In this document: positions 1 to 7,966 of the stretch, in pieces
How positions within the stretch are numbered: position 1 is the first letter of the stretch
How the letters are laid out: the number at the start of each line of letters is the position of its first letter
DNA from: Muribaculaceae bacterium
GTDB taxonomy: Bacteria; Bacteroidota; Bacteroidia; Bacteroidales; Muribaculaceae
Length of the DNA stretch: 21,457 nt
Direction of reading: 5' to 3'
Assembly (NCBI GenBank): GCA_016287065.1
Contig: JAEEVB010000006.1
Span: 1-21,457 of the forward strand
The notes under the pieces: generated by a model
Database searches by the model: none
What the model was told of the DNA's origin: nothing
Seen by the model: only the letters and a program-made list of their open reading frames with translations
Made by a program: the position numbers and the translations under genes

Positions 1-570
1 GTGATAAACAGCGGCTATAACTACTACAAAGGCACCGACAAGGGTACCTATATCACCGGCTCGTCGAGTACTACACCTCCTGCACGCAACACCAGCTGTG
101 GTGGTGCCTATTTTGTGCTGGCTGGCCATAAACTCTTCATTCACGCTTCAGGCACAAACTACAACGGCGGTTTTACCGTTAGGGATATGAGTGCCAATTG
201 TGCACCATTGTTGTCGGTGCCTGTGCTCGGCACGGGTGGCTATAATGCCAATCCTTCGGTGGGCGCTTGGTTCAAGGTTGAGCCTATCGACGACAACCAC
301 TGCTACGTCTATGAGTATTGTCAAGGCAACGGCTATGCCCAGTATCAGCTCTACATTGGCGATCCCTACGTAGAACCCACTCCAGGCAAGCCAGGTGATG
401 CCAACGAAGATGAAAAAGTGGATGTGAACGATGTTACAACGGTTATCAACCACATCCTAAACAAGAATCCAAATCCGTTCAACTACGACAACGCCAACGT
501 CAATGGCGATGATAAAGTAGATGTATTAGACGTGACCCTTATCATCAATATCATTCTCGGTATCAACTGA
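1..570 (+). CDS. Secreted protein with C-terminal type I dockerin repeats (5' end cut off by window)
   Basis: The frame is open from the first base and the GTG at position 1 is probably an internal codon, so this is the C-terminal 189 residues or so of a longer protein. Residues 1-125 are Gly/Tyr/Asn-rich and look like beta-rich extracellular sequence of no family I recognise. After a Pro-rich linker (PTPGKPG) come two Ca-binding dockerin loops. The first has D133, N135, D137, D141 and D144, followed by the helix VTTVINHIL. The second has N166, N168, D170, D174 and D177, followed by VTLIINIIL. In clostridia such pairs dock onto cohesins. In gut Bacteroidales they end many secreted proteins whose partner is usually unknown. 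No signal peptide is visible because the N-terminus is missing. The job of the upstream part cannot be told from here. Confidence 0.85.
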   Translation: MINSGYNYYKGTDKGTYITGSSSTTPPARNTSCGGAYFVLAGHKLFIHASGTNYNGGFTVRDMSANCAPLLSVPVLGTGGYNANPSVGAWFKVEPIDDNHCYVYEYCQGNGYAQYQLYIGDPYVEPTPGKPGDANEDEKVDVNDVTTVINHILNKNPNPFNYDNANVNGDDKVDVLDVTLIINIILGIN

Positions 571-677
571 TTAGTTTTATTCGATTATGAAACTACGATG
601 AATAACTTGCCGATGAGAAGGGCTACGAATTGACATTCTAACCAGTGCGTTGATTCGTCTCTGGCTTTGAAAGACCT

Positions 678-710
678 AAGGGCTGGCATACTTTCGTGCC
701 AGCTCTTTTT
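678..710 (+). terminator. Rho-independent terminator after the dockerin protein gene
   Basis: GCTGGCA (682-688) pairs with TGCCAGC (697-703) around an 8-nt loop. Pairs at 678-681/704-707 extend the stem, and the run of T ends at 710. It lies 108 nt after the stop codon at 570. Confidence 0.85.
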
Positions 711-838
711 CATGTGATTTTATTATTTCACTTATTGTCTTTTTCTCTTATTTTTGCAGAGCGCACAAAATGTGTCTGCGCGCAAGCGCTCTTTGACATC
801 GTCGCTTCATGAATGAGCAGGAAATATAGAATCAAAGA

Positions 839-919
839 AATTTTTCCAATTTTCCCAATTTTCCCAAATTTCCCATGATTCCCACTCATCCCCAAAATCC
901 CTTCCATCCCACACTTCCA
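839..919. repeat. 9-bp periodic pyrimidine-rich tandem array
   Basis: Nine consecutive 9-bp units fit this stretch without a gap. The central ones are AATTTTCCC, AATTTTCCC and AAATTTCCC. Outer units drift (ATGATTCCC, ACTCATCCC, CAAAATCCC, TTCCATCCC), but seven of the nine end in CCC. It lies upstream of the lplA promoter in the otherwise empty 711-970 stretch. On the minus strand the period of three codons gives a run of Gly-x-x triplets (GKIGKIGKF) in a 65-codon open frame, which I take as a by-product. Possible roles are bent DNA from phased A/T tracts or a decaying minisatellite. Confidence 0.8.
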
Positions 920-974
920 CATCATCTCTGGACAACTATATGTTTTTTTCGTGAAAAGTGCTTAAAAGTGATAA

Positions 975-1001
975 TGGAATAAGAAAAAAATCGTACCTTT
1001 G
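975..1001 (+). promoter_or_regulatory. Probable promoter of the lplA-gcv-lpd operon
   Basis: TACCTTTG at 994-1001 matches the Bacteroidetes -7 consensus TAnnTTTG and lies 21 nt before the ATG at 1023. No good TTTG -33 box is found about 20 bp upstream, so the promoter may be weak or need an activator. No glycine riboswitch-like tandem aptamer is recognisable between 711 and 1022. Confidence 0.6.
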
Positions 1002-1022
1002 AAGATTAAATCTTAAACACTG

Positions 1023-1997
1023 ATGAAATATCTTCTTCTGCCTGACGATGCCACGAGAATTCTGCCCTTCTATCTCGCTATGGAGGAGTATGCCGCTCGC
1101 ATCATGGCCGACGACGATATTTTCTTTATGTGGCAACCCAATCCCACCGTCATTTTTGGTCGCAACCAGCTCATCGACAACGAGGTGAACCTTGACTATT
1201 GCAAGGAGCACGGCATTGCCGTCTACCGTCGCAAGAGCGGGGGCGGCTGTGTGTATGCCGACCGCGACAACATCATGTTCAGCTACATCACCCGCAGCGA
1301 CAATGTGCAGCTCACCTTCTCGCGCTATACCCATGCGGTGGCTGAGATGCTGCAGGGGCTGGGTTTGAATGCCACCGACAATGGCCGCAACGACATCCTG
1401 ATCGACGGGCTCAAGGTGAGTGGCAATGCCTTCTATCACATCCCGGGTCACAGCATCGTGCATGGAACCATGCTCTACGACACTAACATGGAGCACATGC
1501 TCAACGCCATCACCCCCTCATCGGCAAAGTTGGAGTCGAAGGGTGTGGAGTCGGTCAGGAGCCGCATCACCATGCTCAGCCAGCACCTCGACATGAGCAT
1601 CGACGACTTCAAGGCGCATGTGAAGGCCACCCTGTGCGATGGCGAGATTGTGCTCAACGATGCCGATGTGGCGCAAATCGATGCCATCATGCAGTCTTAT
1701 CTCACGCCCGAGTTCATCTATGGCAACAATCCGCGCTGCAACCTGGTCAAGACAGGCCGCATCGAGGGAGTGGGAGAGATGCAGGTGAGCCTGGAGCTCA
1801 ATCACAATGTGATCAGGCACATCGATGTGGCAGGCGACTTCTTCCTGCTCGGCAATCTCGACGACGGCATCATCGCTCCCCTCACAGGGGTGAATTTCGA
1901 GCGCGCCCAAGTGCAGCAGGCTCTTGAAGGCGTGGACCTTGGCAAAATCATTGCGAATCTTAATAATCAACAACTCATAAACCTTTTATTCGATTAA
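1023..1997 (+). CDS. lplA: Lipoate-protein ligase A
   Basis: The predicted enzyme activates lipoate with ATP and transfers it to the lysine of lipoyl domains, here most likely GcvH (gene at 3146). The 324-residue length is close to the roughly 338 of E. coli LplA and fits an N-terminal catalytic domain (about 1-245) plus a C-terminal accessory domain. Visible motifs are RRKSGGGCVYADRDN at 69-83, the lipoyl-AMP binding loop (typical members read SGGGAVYHD, so Cys and Ala replace Ala and His), and NDILIDGLKVSGNAFY at 123-138 with the probable catalytic Lys131. HGTMLYDTNM at 147-156 is also typical. The ATG at 1023 sits just behind a -7 box. Only 7 nt separate its stop from gcvT, so it heads the glycine cleavage operon. 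A soluble cytoplasmic protein is expected. Confidence 0.93.
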   Translation: MKYLLLPDDATRILPFYLAMEEYAARIMADDDIFFMWQPNPTVIFGRNQLIDNEVNLDYCKEHGIAVYRRKSGGGCVYADRDNIMFSYITRSDNVQLTFSRYTHAVAEMLQGLGLNATDNGRNDILIDGLKVSGNAFYHIPGHSIVHGTMLYDTNMEHMLNAITPSSAKLESKGVESVRSRITMLSQHLDMSIDDFKAHVKATLCDGEIVLNDADVAQIDAIMQSYLTPEFIYGNNPRCNLVKTGRIEGVGEMQVSLELNHNVIRHIDVAGDFFLLGNLDDGIIAPLTGVNFERAQVQQALEGVDLGKIIANLNNQQLINLLFD

Positions 1998-2004
1998 AAC
2001 AACT

Positions 2005-3102
2005 ATGGCAGAAGAAATCAAAACAACTTGTCTACACGACAATCATGTGGCACTCGGTGCCTTAATGACTCCCTTTGCAGGATTCGATATGCCCATTCAG
2101 TACAAGGGCATCGTTGAAGAGCACAACGCAGTGCGCACCAATGTGGGCGTTTTCGACGTCTCTCACATGGGCGAGGTGGCCGTTACTGGTCCCGAAGCCG
2201 AGAAATTTGTGAACTATATCTTTACCAACGACATCAAGGATGCCGAGATAGGCAAGGTGTTCTATGGCATGATGCTTTACCCCGACGGAGGTACCGTCGA
2301 CGACCTGCTGGTCTACAAGATGGGCGAGAACGACTTCTTCCTGGTAATCAACGCCGCCAACATCGACAAGGATGTGGCTTGGATCAACGAGCAGGCAGCT
2401 AACTTCGATGTGAAAGTCGAGAACCAGAGCGACTACTATGCTCAGCTCGCTGTGCAGGGTCCAGAAGGCGAGAACACCATCAAGAATGTGCTTGACCTGG
2501 ATGGCAGCGACCTCACTTTCTACACTGTGAAGAAAGTGCAGTACGATGGCGAAACCATCATCTTGAGCCGCACCGGCTACACCGGCGAGGACGGATTCGA
2601 AATCTATGCAAGCCACAAGGCAATTGTGAAAATGTGGAACCTGCTCATGGACGCTGGCGTACAGCCTTGCGGACTGGGTTGCCGCGACACCCTGCGCTTT
2701 GAGGTGGGTCTGCCTCTCTACGGCGACGAACTCACTGCCGAGATTTCGCCCATCATGGCCACTCTGGGCATGTTTGTGAAACTCGACAAGGAAGGCGGCT
2801 TCATCGGTCGCGATGCTTGCGCTCAGCAAAAGGCTGAAGGCAGCGCCAAGAAACTCGTGGGTCTCGAACTCCACGACAAGGCCATTCCTCGCCACGGTTA
2901 CGAAGTGCTCCAGGGCGACAATGTGGTGGGCTATGTGACCACAGGTTACCGTGGCATTTCGGTTGACAAGAGCCTTGCTTTTGCACTGGTCGACCGTGCT
3001 GCTGGCACGCTGGGCAACGAACTGAGCGTGCGCATTCGCAAGAAAGTGTTCCCCGCAACTGTGGTGAAGAAACGCTTCTACACAACAAGCTACAAGAAAT
3101 AA
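2005..3102 (+). CDS. gcvT: Aminomethyltransferase, glycine cleavage T protein
   Basis: T protein takes the aminomethyl group from the lipoyl arm of GcvH, releases ammonia and makes 5,10-methylene-tetrahydrofolate. The 365-residue length is normal for the family. The N-terminus (PFAGFDMPIQY, 23-33) and DVSHMGE (51-57) are hallmark GcvT/GCV_T folate-binding sequence. GGTVDDLLVY at 95-104 carries the D99-D100 pair that contains the conserved catalytic aspartate. SRTGYTGEDGFEIY at 188-201 is the folate-site signature. The C-terminal barrel domain (about 275-365) includes PRHGYEV and the closing VKKRFY segment. It starts 7 nt after lplA without an obvious Shine-Dalgarno sequence, as is common in Bacteroidetes, and is followed by gcvH after 43 nt. 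Confidence 0.97.
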   Translation: MAEEIKTTCLHDNHVALGALMTPFAGFDMPIQYKGIVEEHNAVRTNVGVFDVSHMGEVAVTGPEAEKFVNYIFTNDIKDAEIGKVFYGMMLYPDGGTVDDLLVYKMGENDFFLVINAANIDKDVAWINEQAANFDVKVENQSDYYAQLAVQGPEGENTIKNVLDLDGSDLTFYTVKKVQYDGETIILSRTGYTGEDGFEIYASHKAIVKMWNLLMDAGVQPCGLGCRDTLRFEVGLPLYGDELTAEISPIMATLGMFVKLDKEGGFIGRDACAQQKAEGSAKKLVGLELHDKAIPRHGYEVLQGDNVVGYVTTGYRGISVDKSLAFALVDRAAGTLGNELSVRIRKKVFPATVVKKRFYTTSYKK

Positions 3103-3145
3103 AAATCAATTAACATTATAATCACCTTTAAACAACTTAAAAACA

Positions 3146-3526
3146 ATGAGTAAGATTATCGACGGACTGTATTACAGTGAATCACACGAGTACGTGAAAG
3201 TAGATGGCGAATTTGGTTACATCGGCATTACCGACTATGCACAGCACGAGCTGGGCAATGTGGTGTATGTAGATATGCCCGAGGTTGACGACGAAGTCGC
3301 AGCCGGTGAAGAATTTGGCGCAGTCGAGAGTGTGAAAGCTGCCAGCGACCTCCTCAGCCCCGTGAGCGGCACTGTTGTTGAAGTGAACGAAGCCCTCGAA
3401 GACGAGCCCGGCCTCATCAACAAAGACGCTTTCGAGAACTGGATCATCAAGGTTGAACTCAGCGACAAGAGCGAGCTCGATGACCTGATGGATGCTGCAG
3501 CTTACAAGGCCATGATTGGCGAATAA
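3146..3526 (+). CDS. gcvH: Glycine cleavage system H protein (lipoyl carrier)
   Basis: This is the swinging-arm carrier that shuttles the aminomethyl intermediate among P, T and L proteins. The 126-residue length is exactly that of the family. The hairpin motif GAVESVKAASDL (58-69) places the lipoylated lysine at K64. HEYVKVDGEFGYIGITDYAQHELGNVVYVDMPEV near the N-terminus is classic H protein. The upstream lplA encodes the enzyme likely to modify K64. A 43-nt AT-rich gap precedes it, and a 90-nt gap with strong secondary structure follows it before gcvPA (see 3528-3598). That could let it be expressed at a different level from the P subunits. Confidence 0.97.
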   Translation: MSKIIDGLYYSESHEYVKVDGEFGYIGITDYAQHELGNVVYVDMPEVDDEVAAGEEFGAVESVKAASDLLSPVSGTVVEVNEALEDEPGLINKDAFENWIIKVELSDKSELDDLMDAAAYKAMIGE

Positions 3527-3527
3527 A

Positions 3528-3598
3528 TCACAAACCATGTTGCAGGCGTTTTGCCTGATGGACCCGTTGGTTCTCAGGCAAGATGCTTGTGACTTTTT
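3528..3598 (+). promoter_or_regulatory. Intra-operon stem-loop with terminator-like T run between gcvH and gcvPA
   Basis: TCACAA (3528-3533) pairs with TTGTGA (3587-3592), and TTGC (3540-3543) with GCAA (3578-3581), giving a long imperfect stem. TTTTT follows at 3594-3598. Inside, CAGGC (3543-3547) can pair with GCCTG (3553-3557). Alternatively GCCTGA (3553-3558) pairs with TCAGGC (3574-3579), which excludes the first fold. This could be an attenuator, a partial terminator or an RNA processing site. It is seen by eye only, with no energy calculation. Confidence 0.5.
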
Positions 3599-3616
3599 CA
3601 CCCTCTAAATATTATT

Positions 3617-4987
3617 ATGGCATATAAATTTTTCCCGCATACCGACGAGGATATCCGCTCAATGCTCAACACCTGTGGGGCTAAGTCGATCGACGACCTC
3701 TACAGCGATGTGCCCAGCGAACTGGTCTTCAAGGAAGACTATGACCTGCCCGAGGCAATGAGCGAGATTGAAATCCGTCAGTATTTCGATTATCTTGGTG
3801 CCCAGAACACCAAGCTCACATGCTTCATGGGAGCTGGCTGCTACGACCACTATTCACCTTCGGTGGTGAACGACATCGTGCGCCGTAGCGAGTTCCTTAC
3901 CTCCTACACCCCTTATCAGGCCGAGATTTCACAAGGCACGCTGCAATACATCTTCGAGTATCAGAGCATGATGGCCGAACTCACCGGCATGGAAGTGAGC
4001 AACGCGTCGATGTACGACGGCTGCACCGCTACCGCCGAGGCCATGATGATGGCTGTGGCCAATGCCAAGAAGCGCAACAAAGTGCTCATCTCTGAAACCG
4101 TGAACCCCATCGTGATTCGCGTGGTCGAGACCTACGCCAAGTTCCATGGCGTGGTGGTTGAGAAAATCGCTGCCGAAGGTGGTGTGACAAGCCGTGCCGA
4201 CTTTGAGGCCAAGATTGCTAAGGACGATGTGGCTGGCGTGATTGTCGCTACGCCCAACTTCTATGGCATTCTCGAAGACTATACCGGCTGGGCCGACCTG
4301 TGCCACGAGCACAAGGCACTGCTCATCATGAACTGCGTGGCAAGCGCACTGGGCGTGATCAAGACTCCCGCCGAGTGGGGTGCCGATGTGGCTGTGGGCG
4401 ATGGCCAGAGTCTGGGTATTCCCATGAACTTTGGTGGTCCCTATGTGGGCTTCCTGTGCACGAGCAAGAAACTCATCCGCAAGATGCCGGGCCGCATCGT
4501 GGGTGCTACCAAGGATGCCGATGGCAAGCGCACCTTTGTGCTTACCCTCCAGGCACGCGAGCAGCACATCCGCCGCGAGAAGGCTACCAGCAACATTTGC
4601 TCTAACGAGAGCCTCATGGCACTCTATGTGACCATCTACATGTCGCTCATGGGCAAGAAAGGCTTGCGTGAAGTGAACGAGCTGGGTTACAGCGGTGCTC
4701 ACTATCTGGCCGAGAAACTGGTGAAATCGGGCAAGTTCGAAATGGCCTTCCCCGACAAGCCCTTCCTCAACGAGTTTGCTGTCAAGACCACTCAGGACAT
4801 CGACATGCTCCAGACGATTGGCGCACTCGAAGGCTTCAATGTGGGTCTGAAGATTGCCGACGACACCATGCTCATCTGCGTGACCGAACAGCGCACAAAG
4901 GATGAGATCGATGACCTCGCCGATCTGCTCATCGATCCGCTCCCCGAAGAGGCTGAGAATGAAGAAAACAATAATGAAACCGTATAA
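3617..4987 (+). CDS. gcvPA: Glycine dehydrogenase (decarboxylating) subunit 1
   Basis: This is the N-terminal half of the P protein, which with GcvPB forms the PLP enzyme that decarboxylates glycine and loads the aminomethyl group on GcvH. Its 456 residues are normal for split subunit 1. The stretch at about 93-143 (FLTSYTPYQAEISQG through MYDGCTATAEA) is the family hallmark, as are NFGGPYVGFL and REQHIRREKATSNICSNE further on. As expected for subunit 1 it carries no PLP-lysine motif of the LHKTFS type; that is in gcvPB. The C-terminus ends in an acidic tail (PEEAENEENNNETV). It is followed 17 nt later by gcvPB, so equal synthesis is likely. Confidence 0.97.
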   Translation: MAYKFFPHTDEDIRSMLNTCGAKSIDDLYSDVPSELVFKEDYDLPEAMSEIEIRQYFDYLGAQNTKLTCFMGAGCYDHYSPSVVNDIVRRSEFLTSYTPYQAEISQGTLQYIFEYQSMMAELTGMEVSNASMYDGCTATAEAMMMAVANAKKRNKVLISETVNPIVIRVVETYAKFHGVVVEKIAAEGGVTSRADFEAKIAKDDVAGVIVATPNFYGILEDYTGWADLCHEHKALLIMNCVASALGVIKTPAEWGADVAVGDGQSLGIPMNFGGPYVGFLCTSKKLIRKMPGRIVGATKDADGKRTFVLTLQAREQHIRREKATSNICSNESLMALYVTIYMSLMGKKGLREVNELGYSGAHYLAEKLVKSGKFEMAFPDKPFLNEFAVKTTQDIDMLQTIGALEGFNVGLKIADDTMLICVTEQRTKDEIDDLADLLIDPLPEEAENEENNNETV

Positions 4988-4988
4988 A

Positions 4989-4997
4989 AAAGGAGGA
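4989..4997 (+). promoter_or_regulatory. Unusually strong Shine-Dalgarno site for gcvPB
   Basis: AAAGGAGGA lies 7 nt before the ATG at 5005 and is close to a full anti-16S match. Other starts in this operon have AT-rich leaders with no such site, as is usual in Bacteroidetes. It fixes the gcvPB start and suggests independent strong initiation. Confidence 0.8.
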
Positions 4998-5004
4998 TTG
5001 AGTT

Positions 5005-6480
5005 ATGAACAACGTTTATTATGGAAAACTCATATTTGAGTTGTCAAAGGAAGGACGATGTGGTTACTCTCTTCCTGAGAATGAATGCGCCGACTACAAG
5101 ATGCAGGCCCTGCCCGCTAACCTGATGCGTGCCGAGGCTCCTGCGTTGCCCGAGGTTGACGAACTCACCGTGGTGCGTCACTACACCAACATGAGCAACA
5201 ACAACTTTGGTGTCGACACCGGTTTCTATCCCCTGGGTTCGTGTACGATGAAGTACAACCCCAAGATCAACGAAGACATGGCGGCTCATCCCGACTTCAC
5301 CGGCCTGCATCCCCTGCAGCCCATGGGAACAGTCGATGGCGCTCTGGAGGTTTACTATAACCTGCAGATGAGTCTTGCTGAACTGGCTGGCATGAGCGAA
5401 TTCACGCTCAACCCCTTTGCCGGTGCACACGGCGAGCTCACAGGCCTTATGATCATCCGCAGCTATCACATGAGCCGTGGCGACGAGAAGCGCACCAAGA
5501 TTATCGTGCCCGACAGCGCGCATGGCACCAACCCCGCCAGTGCTGCTGTGTGTGGCTTGAACGTGGTGGTGGTGAAGAGTCGTCCCGACGGCACCGTCGA
5601 TGTGGAAGACCTCAAACCGCTGCTCGACGACACCATTGCCGGTATGATGATGACCAACCCCAACACACTGGGTATCTTTGAGCACAACATTGCCGAGATT
5701 GCCAAGCTGGTGCATGAGGCTGGAGGCTTGATGTACTACGACGGCGCTAACCTGAACCCCATGCTGGGCAAGGTGCGTCCGGGCGACATCGGCTTCGATG
5801 TGATGCACATCAACCTGCACAAGACCTTCTCTACACCTCATGGTGGTGGCGGTCCTGGCAGTGGTCCTGTGGGCGTGCGTGCCGGACTAGAGCAGTTCCT
5901 GCCCAATCCCCGCGTCATGAAGGACGACATGGACCACTTCTATGTGGAGAACAACGACAAGTCGCTGGGCTTCATTTCTGGTTTCCTGGGCAACTTTGCC
6001 GTGATGATGCGTGCTTATACCTACATCCTGACGCTGGGTTACAACAACATCAAGAATGTGGGCCCGCTCGCAACCCTCAATGCCAACTACATCAAGGAGT
6101 CGCTCAAGGATTGCTACGAATTGCCTATTGGCGGCGTGTGCAAGCACGAGTTTGTGTTCGACGGTCTGAAGGACAAGTCGACTGGCGTCACCACGCTCGA
6201 CGTGGCTAAACGCCTGCTTGACTACGGTTTCCATTCACCCACAATCTACTTCCCGCTTCTGTTCCACGAGGCTCTGATGATTGAGCCCACCGAGAACGAG
6301 AGCAAGGAGACCCTCGACGGCTTTATCGAGGTGATGAAGACCATTGCCCGCGAAGCCAAGGAAGATCCCGAGATGGTGAAGAGCGCTCCGCACAACACTC
6401 CCGTGCGTCGTCTCGACGACACGCAGGCTGCGCTGCACCCCATCGTGACCTATCGTGAATTGCAAGCCGAGGCTTTATAA
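5005..6480 (+). CDS. gcvPB: Glycine dehydrogenase (decarboxylating) subunit 2
   Basis: This is the PLP-bearing half of the glycine decarboxylase. Its 491 residues fit split subunit 2. The signature GFYPLGSCTMKYNPKINE is at 73-90, VPDSAHGTNPASA at 168-180, and the PLP-lysine loop LHKTFSTPHGGGGPGSGP at 271-288 gives K273 as the Schiff-base residue. The C-terminal part (PTIYFPLLFHEALMIEPTENESKETLD) is also typical. The start is fixed by the strong ribosome site at 4989-4997. It is followed by the E3 gene after 35 nt. Some Bacteroidales carry one fused gcvP instead, so the split form is a useful lineage marker. Confidence 0.97.
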   Translation: MNNVYYGKLIFELSKEGRCGYSLPENECADYKMQALPANLMRAEAPALPEVDELTVVRHYTNMSNNNFGVDTGFYPLGSCTMKYNPKINEDMAAHPDFTGLHPLQPMGTVDGALEVYYNLQMSLAELAGMSEFTLNPFAGAHGELTGLMIIRSYHMSRGDEKRTKIIVPDSAHGTNPASAAVCGLNVVVVKSRPDGTVDVEDLKPLLDDTIAGMMMTNPNTLGIFEHNIAEIAKLVHEAGGLMYYDGANLNPMLGKVRPGDIGFDVMHINLHKTFSTPHGGGGPGSGPVGVRAGLEQFLPNPRVMKDDMDHFYVENNDKSLGFISGFLGNFAVMMRAYTYILTLGYNNIKNVGPLATLNANYIKESLKDCYELPIGGVCKHEFVFDGLKDKSTGVTTLDVAKRLLDYGFHSPTIYFPLLFHEALMIEPTENESKETLDGFIEVMKTIAREAKEDPEMVKSAPHNTPVRRLDDTQAALHPIVTYRELQAEAL

Positions 6481-6515
6481 TCCCCTAAACACTAAACACT
6501 CAACTCTAAACCTTT

Positions 6516-7862
6516 ATGAAATCAGATATTATCATCATTGGTGCTGGCCCTGGTGGCTATGAGATGGCTGCCGAGGCTGCTCAATGTCAGTTGTCGGTTG
6601 TGCTCATCGAGAAACGTGAACTGGGCGGCACCTGCCTCAATCGCGGTTGTATCCCCACCAAGGCGCTGTGCCGCAATGCCGAGTTGTTCAACAACATGAA
6701 GGAGAGCGAGGCTTTCGGCATCACTGCCGAGAATGTCAAGGTCGACTATGCTGCCGTCTTCGCCCGCAAGAACGAGGTAGTGAAGCAGTTGCGTGATGGC
6801 GTGGCCATGCTCATGAACAATCCGCTTATCACTGTTGTGAATGGCGAGGCCCGTTTCAAGGACGCTCATACTGTGATGGTGGGCGATGAGGAGTACACGG
6901 CTACCAATGTGGTGATTGCCACGGGTTCGGCTCCTAAGGGCTTGCCCATCGAGGGTGCCGATCTGGCGATGACGAGCGACGACATCCTGGCCATGGACAC
7001 ATTGCCCCAGAGCCTGTGCATTGTGGGCGGTGGCGTGATTGGCATGGAGTTCGCTGCCATCTTCAACAGTTTTGGTGTTGAGGTAAGTGTGGTTGAATAC
7101 TGCAAGGAGATTCTGCCGCCATTCGACAAGGATGTGGCAAAACGCCTCCGCACCGTGCTTGGCAAGCGTGGCATCAAGATTGTGACTGGTGCCGGTGTGC
7201 AGAAGATTGCAAAGACCGATGGTGGCCTGGAAGTGACCTACGAGAGCAAAGGTAAGCAGCAGAGCATTGTGTGCGAGAAGGTGCTCATGTCGGTAGGTCG
7301 TCAGCCTGTGTTGCCCGAAGGTCTTGATGCCATCGGTGTGACTGTGGGCCGTCGTGGCATTGAGGTGAATGCCGAGATGGAAACCAGCGTGAGTGGCGTC
7401 TATGCCATTGGCGATGTGAACGGTCTGTGCATGCTGGCACATGCCGCTACGGCACAGGGCGAAGTCGCCCTTAACTCCATTTTGGGCGAGAATCACCGCA
7501 TCAAGCTCGATGTAGTGCCCAGTGCAGTGTTCACTACACCCGAACTCTCGATGGTGGGACTCACCGAGGAGCAGTGTGAGGCACAAGGTCTTGAAGTGGT
7601 GGTGAAGAAAGGTTTCTTCCGCAGCAATGGCAAGGCCGTGTCGATGGGTGAGACCGATGGTCTCATCAAGATGATTATCGATGCCAAGACCCGCAAGATT
7701 CTGGGTTGCCACATTTGTGGTGCCCATGCTGCCGACCTCATTCAAGAGGTGGTGATGGCTATCAACGCCGATGTCACCGTCGATGTGCTGGCCCGTTCCA
7801 TTCACGGACACCCCACACTCAGCGAGGTCGTCCTTACGGTTGCCCGTCAGTTCAAACCTTAA
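6516..7862 (+). CDS. lpdA: Dihydrolipoamide dehydrogenase (L protein / E3)
   Basis: This flavoprotein reoxidises the dihydrolipoyl arm of GcvH and reduces NAD+. The 448-residue length fits a class I pyridine nucleotide-disulfide oxidoreductase. The FAD-binding GAGPGG is at 9-14, the redox disulfide at C40 and C45 (GGTCLNRGCIPTKAL), and the NAD-binding GGGVIGMEFA follows in the middle. A second FAD motif reads GVYAIGDV. The dimerisation domain ends in HGHPTLSE (430-437), giving H432 and E437 as the catalytic His/Glu pair contributed to the partner subunit. It is last in the glycine cleavage operon and followed by a strong terminator, so it is probably the dedicated E3 of this system. It could also serve other lipoyl complexes if the genome has them. 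Confidence 0.95.
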   Translation: MKSDIIIIGAGPGGYEMAAEAAQCQLSVVLIEKRELGGTCLNRGCIPTKALCRNAELFNNMKESEAFGITAENVKVDYAAVFARKNEVVKQLRDGVAMLMNNPLITVVNGEARFKDAHTVMVGDEEYTATNVVIATGSAPKGLPIEGADLAMTSDDILAMDTLPQSLCIVGGGVIGMEFAAIFNSFGVEVSVVEYCKEILPPFDKDVAKRLRTVLGKRGIKIVTGAGVQKIAKTDGGLEVTYESKGKQQSIVCEKVLMSVGRQPVLPEGLDAIGVTVGRRGIEVNAEMETSVSGVYAIGDVNGLCMLAHAATAQGEVALNSILGENHRIKLDVVPSAVFTTPELSMVGLTEEQCEAQGLEVVVKKGFFRSNGKAVSMGETDGLIKMIIDAKTRKILGCHICGAHAADLIQEVVMAINADVTVDVLARSIHGHPTLSEVVLTVARQFKP

Positions 7863-7914
7863 CGGTTTAGAAATTGCATATTAGACCCTAGCGGTTAAAA
7901 ATGCATAAAATATT

Positions 7915-7952
7915 GATGCTGTGCTATTTACTTGTGGTACAGCATCTTTTTT
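7915..7952 (+). terminator. Terminator of the glycine cleavage operon
   Basis: GATGCTGTGC (7915-7924) pairs with GTACAGCATC (7937-7946) over 10 bp with one G-U pair, followed by six T (7947-7952). The minus-strand gene ending at 7967 converges on it, so it may serve both directions, though the minus-side T run is poor. Confidence 0.9.
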
Positions 7953-7966
7953 AACCCGATTTGAGT

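Noticed and set aside
1..3. GTG at position 1 as a true start codon
   Set aside because: There is no upstream sequence to support it, no signal peptide follows, and secreted dockerin proteins are normally longer.
728..925. 65-codon minus-strand frame with Gly-x-x repeats (GKIGKIGKF)
   Set aside because: It is produced by the 9-bp DNA repeat. It has no ribosome site or promoter, and low-complexity content.
711..1022. Glycine riboswitch upstream of the gcv operon
   Set aside because: Looked for because such operons often have one, but no tandem aptamer-like stems or conserved cores are visible. The stretch is repeat and AT-rich spacer.
6522..7811. 429-codon antisense frame opposite the dihydrolipoamide dehydrogenase gene
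   Set aside because: The sense gene has complete FAD, disulfide and His/Glu motifs. The antisense product is His/Ala-rich with no recognisable fold.
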